From the NCBI GenBank assembly GCA_031412335.1, contig JANOCT010000031.1, positions 8,334 to 72,333 on the forward strand: a DNA stretch of 64,000 bases, written 5' to 3'. Positions 54,763 through 61,126 of this stretch are shown piece after piece. The notes under the pieces were generated by a model. That model made no database searches. It saw only the letters and a program-made list of their open reading frames with translations, and was not told the DNA's origin. The position numbers and the translations under genes are program-made. Position 1 is the stretch's first letter. Every line of letters begins with the position of its first letter. Origin of the DNA: JBBQYA01 sp031412335 (GTDB taxonomy: Bacteria > Bacteroidota > Bacteroidia > Sphingobacteriales > Sphingobacteriaceae).

Positions 54763-56727
54763 ATGAACAAATCAGGTTTGTACAAATGCTTAGCTATTGC
54801 GTCTTTAGTTTTAAATTTTAGTCTTCAAGCGCTGGCTCAAAAAAAAGAAGTGGTAATGACGATTGGTAATGACGAAATTACTAAACAAGAATTTGAAACC
54901 ATCTACAAAAAAAACAACAACAAACAGGTAGCTCCACTCAACAAACAAGCTTTGGACGAGTACATCGATCTTTTTGTGAACTTTAAATTAAAAGTAAAGG
55001 AAGCTCAATCGCTCGGAATGGACACTGCCGAAAAGTTTAAGACTGAACTTGCCGGGTACAGAAAACAACTTGCTCAACCTTATTTAACAGATAAGGAAGT
55101 AACTGAAAAACTAATAAAGGAAGCGTATGATCGATCAAAATTAGAAGTAAGAGCGAGTCATATATTAATTAATTGCGCGCCAGATGCATCTGCAAAAGAT
55201 TCATTGGCTGCATTTAATAAAGCAATGTCTTTATTAAAAAGAGCAGAAAAAGGTGAAAACTTTGGAACCCTTGCCGAAAAAAATTCGGATGATCCATCTG
55301 CAAAAGAAAATAAAGGTGATTTGGGGTATTTTAGTTCTTTTACCATGGTTTATCCGTTCGAGAGTGCAGCATTTAGCAATGCAAAAGGTAAAATATCAAA
55401 TCCAATCCGCACACGTTTTGGTTATCATATTATTAAAACAGTAGATATTAGACCCGCTCAAGGAGAAATAAAAGTTGCTCACCTCATGATTAAGTCTCCA
55501 AAAGGAGAGAGCGCCGAAGATTCATTAAAAGCAGTTGCAAAAATCAATGAGTTATATGATAGAATTAAAAAAGGAGAATCGTTTGATGAATTAACCAAAC
55601 AATATTCAGAAGATAAAAATTCAGCTCCTAATGCTGGTGTTCTTCAACCATTTACAACTGGCAGAATGGTGCCTGAGTTCGAAAACGCAGCTTTTGCATT
55701 GGCTAAAGACGGCGATATAAGCCAGCCAGTAAAAACCTCTTTCGGATGGCATATTGTAAAAAGACTTGAAAAAAAGGCAACACCTACATTCGACGAATCA
55801 AAATCTGATTTAAAAGCAAAAGTGGGAAGAGATAGCCGTTCGGAATTAAACAAGGTTTCATTCATTAATAGAATGAAAAATGATTATAAGTTTTCGGAAG
55901 ATTTAAGTGCAGTGAAAAAACTTGCCGCTGCTCTCGATTCAGGGATTTATAAAGGTAGCTGGGAAGCTAAAAAAGCTGATTTTTTTACTCAGCGTGTATT
56001 TACCCTTGATAATAAAATTTATACCCAAAAAAATCTGGCTGCATATATTGCTAAAAACCAATCAAGATCGGCAAAAGGAGATTATACAACGATTGTTACT
56101 AATTTCTACAAACAATTTGTAGATGAAAGTATCATGAATTATGAAGAGAGCAGATTAGATGCAAAATATCCTGAATTCAAAAATCTGATGACTGAATACC
56201 GAGATGGAATTTTACTTTTTGAATTAACAGATGAAATGGTATGGAGCAAAGCAATAAAAGACACCGTTGGTTTAGATGCCTACTTTAACGAAAATAGAGC
56301 AAAATATTCTTGGGGACCTCGAGTTGATGCGATCGTTTATACTTCGGCAAATGAAGCGATAGCTGCTGATGTTAGTAAATTATTGAAAAATAAAAAAATA
56401 AGTCAGGATTCATTATTAACACGAATGAACAAATCAAACCCTTTAAACTTATCGATAAAAGAAGAGAAATTTGAAAAAGGAGAAAATGAAATGGTTGATA
56501 AAGTGACCATTACTAAAGGAATTTCTCCGAATATGACTCAAAATAATTCAGTTGTTTTTGTAAACGTTAAAAAAAGAATTCCAGCTCAGCAAAAAGAATT
56601 ATCAGAAGCACGAGGTTCAATTATTTCTGATTATCAAACAGTGCTCGAACAAAACTGGATCAAAAGTCTTCGTTCAAAATATCCTTACACGGTGAATAAA
56701 GAAGTTCTTTATTCGCTTATCCCATAA
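54763..56727 (+). CDS. Periplasmic peptidyl-prolyl isomerase with two parvulin domains
   Basis: A 654-residue exported chaperone. After a signal peptide (to about LQALAQK) there is a SurA-like helical N-domain with DEITKQEFETIY, then two PpiC/parvulin domains (about 128-228, VRASHILIN…GYHIIK, and about 233-335, VAHLMIKS…GWHIVKR) and a long C-terminal region of unassigned helices. It probably assists outer-membrane protein folding. It is the first of a chain PpiC - lipoprotein - SurA - MoxR typical for Bacteroidota. Confidence 0.9.
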   Translation: MNKSGLYKCLAIASLVLNFSLQALAQKKEVVMTIGNDEITKQEFETIYKKNNNKQVAPLNKQALDEYIDLFVNFKLKVKEAQSLGMDTAEKFKTELAGYRKQLAQPYLTDKEVTEKLIKEAYDRSKLEVRASHILINCAPDASAKDSLAAFNKAMSLLKRAEKGENFGTLAEKNSDDPSAKENKGDLGYFSSFTMVYPFESAAFSNAKGKISNPIRTRFGYHIIKTVDIRPAQGEIKVAHLMIKSPKGESAEDSLKAVAKINELYDRIKKGESFDELTKQYSEDKNSAPNAGVLQPFTTGRMVPEFENAAFALAKDGDISQPVKTSFGWHIVKRLEKKATPTFDESKSDLKAKVGRDSRSELNKVSFINRMKNDYKFSEDLSAVKKLAAALDSGIYKGSWEAKKADFFTQRVFTLDNKIYTQKNLAAYIAKNQSRSAKGDYTTIVTNFYKQFVDESIMNYEESRLDAKYPEFKNLMTEYRDGILLFELTDEMVWSKAIKDTVGLDAYFNENRAKYSWGPRVDAIVYTSANEAIAADVSKLLKNKKISQDSLLTRMNKSNPLNLSIKEEKFEKGENEMVDKVTITKGISPNMTQNNSVVFVNVKKRIPAQQKELSEARGSIISDYQTVLEQNWIKSLRSKYPYTVNKEVLYSLIP

Positions 56728-56769
56728 TCTGACAAGTATCATATCATCAATAAAAACGCTAAAAATATC

Positions 56770-57621
56770 TTGATTGCCGGACTGATTTCTATTATTATCA
56801 GTTCGTGCAATTATTTTAATCGGGACAAAGACAAAGATTTTCCGATAGCACGTGCATTTGATAAATCTCTTTATTTTTCAGAGATTCAAGGAATTGTACC
56901 GCCCAATAGTTCTGAATCAGATAGTATTCAAATTGTAAATAACTACATAAACAATTGGATAAGGCAAACAGTTCTACTTACTCAGGCCGAAAAAAACATG
57001 ACTCCTGATCAGTTGAATATTGATAAAGAAATACAGGATTATAAAAACTCACTCATTATTTTTTCCTACGAACAGGAATTAATCCGACAAAAATTGGATA
57101 CAATAATCACTGAAAAAATGATAGAGGAATATTATAATAAAAATCCTCAAAATTTTACTTTAAGAAGAAGTATAGCAAAATTAAATCTTGTTCGATTAAA
57201 ACAAAACTCGCCAGATATTGATAAAGTAAGAGGCTGGATGTTAAGCAAACGAGAAAATGATCAACTAACCTTGGAAAAATATTGTTATCAATATGCTCTT
57301 GAATTTAATCTAAATGATACTAATTGGATTTATATTGATGAAATTGCTACAAAATGGTCTTTTAGCCAATTATTAAACGATAATATTTATCAAGGCAATG
57401 TGTATAAGAATACAGACGAAAATGGTGTTGTTTCCTTTGTATTTGTAAAAGAAATAAAAAGTAAAGACGATCAATCTCCTATAACTTTTGAAAAAGATAA
57501 TATCAGAAATATTATTCTAAACAAAAGAAAGAGAGAACTATTGGATAAGCTGAGTAACAAGATGTATGCAGATGCATCAAAAAATAATGACTTTGAAATA
57601 TTTGAATTAAATGAAAAATAA
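56770..57621 (+). CDS. PpiC-like periplasmic lipoprotein (SurA N-domain type)
   Basis: About 283 residues. A hydrophobic stretch ends in IISSC followed by NYFNRDKDKD, so it is probably a lipoprotein. The body has a SurA-like helical N-domain (VNNYINNWIRQTVLLTQAEKN) and a YYNKNPQNFTLRR segment, as in the neighbouring isomerases, but no complete parvulin domain. The start is odd: the only standard start is TTG at 56770, which leaves no basic N-region. The in-frame stretch from about 56743 (IINKNAKNI…) would give a better signal if an AUC or AUU start is used. It overlaps the next gene by 11 bases. Confidence 0.72.
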   Translation: MIAGLISIIISSCNYFNRDKDKDFPIARAFDKSLYFSEIQGIVPPNSSESDSIQIVNNYINNWIRQTVLLTQAEKNMTPDQLNIDKEIQDYKNSLIIFSYEQELIRQKLDTIITEKMIEEYYNKNPQNFTLRRSIAKLNLVRLKQNSPDIDKVRGWMLSKRENDQLTLEKYCYQYALEFNLNDTNWIYIDEIATKWSFSQLLNDNIYQGNVYKNTDENGVVSFVFVKEIKSKDDQSPITFEKDNIRNIILNKRKRELLDKLSNKMYADASKNNDFEIFELNEK

Positions 57622-58966
57622 TATAAAAATAATGATGCTTTTATTGCTGATTGGGCTTTCGGCAAGTGCACAACAAAAGCAGACCATTGATAAGGTAGTT
57701 GGATTAGTAGGTGATCAAGTTATTCTGCTTTCAGAAGTTGAAGCGCAATATTCCCAATACTTAGCGGAAGATGTAAAAGTTGTGGGAGATCTTAAATGTT
57801 CTATTTTAGAGCAAATGCTTTCGCAAAAATTATTGTTGAATCAGGCAATACTTGATAGTATAACTGTAGATGATGGTCGAGTGGAAGATGAACTAAACCG
57901 AAGACTTCGATATTTTACCGGGCAATTTGGTTCGCAGGAAAAGTTAGAAGAATTTTTAGGCAAACCCGTAATTCTTTTTAAAGATGAACTACGAGAAGAT
58001 ATTCGCGAGTTGCTAAAAGCTCAAAGTATGCAGGCAAGTATTAACAAAAACATAAAAATCACCCCTTCAGAAGTTGCTACATTTTACAAATCTATTCCAA
58101 CAGATAGTCTACCTTATTTAAATACTGAAGTAGAAATTGGTCAGATTATTAAATTTCCGAAAGTAAGCGATGTTCAGAAAAAAATTGCTCGAGAAAAGCT
58201 TGAAGCTTTGCGAGAGCGAGTTAAAAAAGGTGAAGATTTCCAAACGCTTGCTATTTTATATTCGCAAGACAATGGATCCGCAAAATCAGGCGGTGAACTT
58301 GGTTTTGTAAATCGTGGTGATTTAGTAAAAGCTTTTGAGGCGGTCGCTTTTAAATTGAAACCAGAAGAATTATCGAATATGGTAGAAACAGAATATGGTT
58401 TCCATATAGTGCAATTAGTAGAGCGAAGAGGCGAGCAAGTAAATGTTCGACATATATTAATAAAACCTGAATATACTGCAGGAGATTTTGAATTAGTAAA
58501 ATATGCTTTAGATAGTGTTAAAAGAAAAATTGATAGTAAAGAAGTTGAATTTTCAAGTGCTGCAGCTGGTTTTTCAGACGACGAGCAGACTAAAAACAAT
58601 GGAGGTATGTTGCAAAATCAGCAAGATGGTACTTCTAAAATCCCTACAGATTTATTAGAAAAATCTATATTTCTGATTATTGATACCATGCAAGTTGGTG
58701 GAACATCACAAACAATGATATATCAAACAGAAGCTGGTAAAAGAGGATACAGAATGATTTACTATAAATCTAAAACGGAGCCACATCGTTCTAATTTAGA
58801 TCAAGATTATTCACGAATTCAAGCTGCGGCCTTGGCAGATAAGGAAAGTAAGAATATGGCAAAGTGGTTTGACGATAAACGCGAAAATTCGTTTATAAAA
58901 ATAAATAATGATTTCGCTGGATGTGAAGAACTGAAAGCATGGAAGAGTAGTAGCACAAAAAATTAA
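57611..58966 (+). CDS. SurA-like peptidyl-prolyl isomerase
   Basis: A 451-residue exported chaperone/isomerase. It has a signal peptide (to about LSASAQQ), a SurA N-domain with KVVGLVGDQVILLSEVEAQY, and two parvulin-like domains. The first, about 170-275, has GGELGFVNRGDLVKAFEAVAF and GFHIVQLVERRG. The second, about 277-380, starts VNVRHILIKPEY and is more degenerate. SurA delivers outer-membrane proteins to the BAM complex. It overlaps the lipoprotein gene by 11 bases and precedes moxR by four. Confidence 0.9.
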   Translation: MKNNIKIMMLLLLIGLSASAQQKQTIDKVVGLVGDQVILLSEVEAQYSQYLAEDVKVVGDLKCSILEQMLSQKLLLNQAILDSITVDDGRVEDELNRRLRYFTGQFGSQEKLEEFLGKPVILFKDELREDIRELLKAQSMQASINKNIKITPSEVATFYKSIPTDSLPYLNTEVEIGQIIKFPKVSDVQKKIAREKLEALRERVKKGEDFQTLAILYSQDNGSAKSGGELGFVNRGDLVKAFEAVAFKLKPEELSNMVETEYGFHIVQLVERRGEQVNVRHILIKPEYTAGDFELVKYALDSVKRKIDSKEVEFSSAAAGFSDDEQTKNNGGMLQNQQDGTSKIPTDLLEKSIFLIIDTMQVGGTSQTMIYQTEAGKRGYRMIYYKSKTEPHRSNLDQDYSRIQAAALADKESKNMAKWFDDKRENSFIKINNDFAGCEELKAWKSSSTKN

Positions 58967-58970
58967 TCGT

Positions 58971-59933
58971 ATGCAATTTAATACAGACGCAGAAGCAATA
59001 GATGCATTGCATCAGAAATATAAAGCCATAAAATCGGAAATCGGAAAAATTATAATTGGCCAAGACGAAGTAATACGCTCAGTTTTAATTTCAATTTTTA
59101 GTAATGGGCATTGTTTGTTGGTAGGTGTACCTGGCTTAGCAAAAACTTTGCTAGTTCAGACAGTAGCCAATGTATTGGATCTAGAATATAATCGAATTCA
59201 GTTTACTCCCGATCTAATGCCTTCTGACATTACAGGAGCTGAAATATTAGGAGAAGACCGACATTTTAAATTTCTAAAAGGACCTATTTTTTCTAATATA
59301 ATTCTGGCCGACGAAATAAACAGAACTCCACCAAAAACTCAGGCAGCTTTGTTGGAAGCTATGCAAGAACGAGCAGTAACAGCAGCCGGAAAACACTTTG
59401 ATTTGCCAAATCCATTTTTTGTTTTGGCCACTCAGAATCCAATTGAACAGGAAGGAACCTATCCACTTCCTGAAGCGCAGCTTGATCGGTTTATGTTTAA
59501 TATTTTTTTAGATTACCCGTCTTTTGAAGAAGAAATGGAAGTTGTTAGGGCAACTACAACAAATAGAAAACCAGTGGTAAACAAGTTAATTAACGCAGAA
59601 GAAATTAATTTTTTTCAGCAATTAGTTCGAAAACTGCCTGTAACTGAGCAAGTTTTAGATTATGCAGTAAAACTGGTAAGTAAAACAAGACCAGGAACTG
59701 CCATGGCTACTAAAGAAGTAAATCAATATTTAAGTTGGGGTGCTGGACCACGAGCTTCACAGTTTTTAATTATTGGGGCAAAATGCCATGCAGCTATTAA
59801 TGGAAAGTATGCGCCAGATATTGAAGATGTAAAAGCAGTAGCTACATCAGTACTCCGACATAGAATTGTTAGAAATTACAAAGCAGAAGCAGAGCAATTA
59901 AGTGTAGAGAAAATTATAGTTGATTTAATGTAA
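58971..59933 (+). CDS. MoxR family AAA+ ATPase
   Basis: A 320-residue cytosolic ATPase. The Walker A is GVPGLAKT (52-59), Walker B is LADEINRTPPKTQAALLEAMQE, sensor 1 ATQNPIEQEGTYPLPEAQLDRF, and the C-terminal lid has GAGPRASQFLI. MoxR proteins act with VWA-domain partners in assembly or maturation of envelope complexes; such partners usually follow, but none is found here because the tRNA region begins. It is the end of the chaperone operon. Confidence 0.95.
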   Translation: MQFNTDAEAIDALHQKYKAIKSEIGKIIIGQDEVIRSVLISIFSNGHCLLVGVPGLAKTLLVQTVANVLDLEYNRIQFTPDLMPSDITGAEILGEDRHFKFLKGPIFSNIILADEINRTPPKTQAALLEAMQERAVTAAGKHFDLPNPFFVLATQNPIEQEGTYPLPEAQLDRFMFNIFLDYPSFEEEMEVVRATTTNRKPVVNKLINAEEINFFQQLVRKLPVTEQVLDYAVKLVSKTRPGTAMATKEVNQYLSWGAGPRASQFLIIGAKCHAAINGKYAPDIEDVKAVATSVLRHRIVRNYKAEAEQLSVEKIIVDLM

Positions 59934-59964
59934 AATAAGCGGTAAAATTTATTTTAAAATATAT

Positions 59965-59995
59965 TTTGTTTAATACCGCTACGATTCTATATTTG
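59965..59995 (+). promoter_or_regulatory. Promoter of the tRNA-Val/tRNA-like array
   Basis: TTTG (59965-59968) and TATATTTG (59988-59995) are separated by 19 bases, matching both the -33 and -7 elements of the Bacteroidota consensus. Transcription would start near 60000, about 65 bases before the first tRNA-like unit and about 220 before the intact tRNA-Val, so the degenerate units would be in the precursor transcript. Confidence 0.75.
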
Positions 59996-60064
59996 CAATC
60001 CCAAAAAGAACGGTTTTTTTTGATTTTTTTGAACATTTTGTTTATTTAAATTAGTAAAAATATT

Positions 60065-60217
60065 GGGAGCTCAGCTGGTTCAGAGCATCCCGATTTATTA
60101 TCTGGAGTAGTAACTGGTTCATTGAAATTAAAAATATAGGGAGTTTAGCTCAGCTGGTTCAGAGCATCCCGATTTATTATCGGGAGTGGTAACTGGTTCA
60201 TTGAAATTAAAAATATA
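60065..60217 (+). repeat. Two tandem degenerate tRNA-Val-like units (5'-half type)
   Basis: Unit 1 (60065-60138) and unit 2 (60139-60217) are tandem copies of the tRNA leader and 5' portion. The period to the real tRNA is 79 bases; unit 1 lacks five bases (TTTAG). Both keep GGGAG and the D arm (CTCAGCTGGTTCAGAGC), but the anticodon arm is a palindrome (CCCGATTTATTATCGGG in unit 2, with a mutated right arm in unit 1). The sequence departs from the tRNA in the T loop (GGTTCATTGAAATTA). The 3' acceptor strand is lost, so neither can be a tRNA. Confidence 0.85.
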
Positions 60218-60292
60218 GGGAGTTTAGCTCAGCTGGTTCAGAGCATCTGCCTTACAAGCAGAGGGTCACTGGTTCGAACCCAGTAACTCCCA
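60218..60292 (+). tRNA. tRNA-Val (anticodon UAC)
   Basis: A complete cloverleaf: acceptor GGGAGTT/AACTCCC with discriminator A, D arm GCTC…GAGC, anticodon arm TCTGC-CTTACAA-GCAGA with anticodon TAC at 60253-60255, and T arm ACTGG-TTCGAAC-CCAGT. CCA is not encoded. It is the only intact copy of the array and is followed by a terminator. Confidence 0.95.
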
Positions 60293-60294
60293 CG

Positions 60295-60324
60295 AAACCT
60301 CACAATTATGTGAGGTTTTTTTTT
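60295..60324 (+). terminator. Intrinsic terminator after tRNA-Val
   Basis: CCTCAC (60298-60303) pairs with GTGAGG (60310-60315), extended by AA/TT, followed by nine T. The same terminator is repeated exactly at 60751-60780. Confidence 0.85.
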
Positions 60325-60336
60325 GATTTATTTTTT

Positions 60337-60403
60337 GCTCAGTTGATGTTGATCATCCCGATTTATAATCGGGAGGGTCAAGTTTCGAACCAATTAATTC
60401 CCA
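60337..60403 (+). repeat. Degenerate tRNA-like unit (3'-half type), before the GIY-YIG gene
   Basis: It reads GCTCAGTTGATG (decayed D arm), then the palindrome TCCCGATTTATAATCGGGA in place of the anticodon arm, then GGGTCAAGTTTCGAACC and a decayed acceptor end ATTCCCA. No 5' acceptor strand precedes it and the T stem does not pair. It lies 20-37 bases before the GIY-YIG start. Confidence 0.8.
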
Positions 60404-60440
60404 TAAAACAAATTCGCTTTGGATGTTTTTTTGTTTTACT

Positions 60441-60713
60441 ATGTTTTATTGCTACATCTTATTTTCTGAAACACTGAACAAATATTATGTTGGTTCTAGT
60501 GGAAATTTAGTTGAACGTCTTCGTAAACATCAAACCAATCATAAAGGATTTACTGGGAAAGTAGCTGACTGGAAATTATTATATCAAGAAGAGGTTCCTT
60601 CAAAAATTCTTGCTCTAAAAAGAGAAAAAGAAATTAAAAATTGGAAAAGCAGAATTATGATTGAAAAGCTAATTGAAAATAGCACAGCTAGTTCAAAGCA
60701 TCCCGATTTATAA
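60441..60713 (+). CDS. Small GIY-YIG nuclease
   Basis: A 90-residue single-domain nuclease. It begins MFYCYILFSETLNKYYVGSS, which contains the Tyr-Ile-Leu and Tyr-Val-Gly (GIY-YIG) elements, then LVERLRKHQ with the catalytic Arg, WKLLYQEE, and the late ALKREKEIKNWKSRIMIEKLI. This is the UvrC-N/SLX1-like small family (COG2827 type). An ATG at 60423 would add six residues, but 60441 matches the family start. The last residues S-T-A-S-S-K-H-P-D-L are encoded by a tRNA-like sequence and the stop TAA lies in its pseudo-anticodon loop. I infer a mobile or homing-type role. Confidence 0.88.
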   Translation: MFYCYILFSETLNKYYVGSSGNLVERLRKHQTNHKGFTGKVADWKLLYQEEVPSKILALKREKEIKNWKSRIMIEKLIENSTASSKHPDL

Positions 60714-60748
60714 TCGGGAGGGTCAAGTTTCGAACCCAGTAACTCCCA
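60681..60748 (+). repeat. Degenerate tRNA-like unit overlapping the GIY-YIG 3' end
   Basis: AGCACAGCTAGTTCAAAGC is a diverged D arm and is read as codons of the nuclease. It is followed by the palindrome TCCCGATTTATAATCGGGA and an intact tRNA 3' end from TTCGAACCC to AACTCCCA. The 5' acceptor strand is missing. From 60729 it is identical to the real tRNA-Val. Confidence 0.85.
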
Positions 60749-60750
60749 CG

Positions 60751-60780
60751 AAACCTCACAATTATGTGAGGTTTTTTTTT
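60751..60780 (+). terminator. Second copy of the tRNA-Val terminator
   Basis: Identical hairpin CCTCAC/GTGAGG with nine T. It is part of a 58-bp perfect repeat (60273-60330 and 60729-60786) and would end the GIY-YIG transcript. Confidence 0.85.
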
Positions 60781-60792
60781 GATTTAATTTTA

Positions 60793-60859
60793 GCTCAGTT
60801 GATGTCGGACATTTCGATTTTTAATCGGGAAAGTTAAGTTTCGAACCTAGTAACTTCCA
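60793..60859 (+). repeat. Third 3'-half tRNA-like unit, most decayed
   Basis: GCTCAGTTGATG, then a decayed palindrome (TTTCGATTTTTAATCGGGA), then AAGTTTCGAACC and AACTTCCA. It parallels the unit at 60337-60403 in order and spacing but carries more substitutions. Confidence 0.75.
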
Positions 60860-60862
60860 CTA

Positions 60863-60889
60863 ATGGCATTTTTTTTAGATGCCTTTTTT
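60863..60889 (+). terminator. Possible terminator after the last tRNA-like unit
   Basis: GGCAT (60865-60869) pairs with ATGCC (60879-60883), followed by six T. The stem is short, so this is tentative. Confidence 0.5.
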
Positions 60890-61010
60890 CGTTTTATTAT
60901 TTTTTATTGCTCCTTTCTTTATGGCTTTTATAAATTTCATAGGCATTATGATTCACTGAATTGGTTCTCACTTCTGTAGCTTTGGTTTTTCTTGTTTGAT
61001 ATCAATTCGT
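60884..61010 (+). pseudogene. Possible decayed GIY-YIG gene copy
   Basis: After the last tRNA-like unit the sequence shows TTTTATTGCT, then CACTGAA and TTGGTTCT in the same order as in the GIY-YIG gene (60444, 60471 and 60490 region), with gaps. No frame is open. The match is by eye and short, so this is tentative. From 61010 to 61126 I see no gene; the AsmA-like promoter probably lies there. Confidence 0.3.
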
Positions 61011-61126
61011 TGCTTCATTATCGTATTATTCTAATTATTTCAGCACTTTAAATTTAGAAAATCCAATTTTTCAAACTCTTTATATCTTTAGCCACTGGTT
61101 TACGTTATTTACATGCCAAAATATTT

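Noticed and set aside
59935..59970. Terminator after moxR
   Set aside because: Only A/T palindromes such as AAAATATATTTT are present, with no G/C stem.
60065..60403. CRISPR-like array of palindromic repeats with spacers
   Set aside because: The repeats are recognisable as tRNA-Val pieces, the period is set by tRNA plus leader, spacing is not uniform across the region and no cas gene is present.
60441..60713. UvrC excinuclease fragment
   Set aside because: The protein is a complete small GIY-YIG domain with its own start and the usual COG2827-type ending before the tRNA-derived tail; it is not a broken UvrC.
60681..60748. Functional tRNA-Ile with anticodon UAU
   Set aside because: The pseudo-anticodon loop reads TAT, but the 5' acceptor strand is missing, the T stem does not pair, and tilS in the window implies that AUA is read by a lysidine-modified CAU tRNA.
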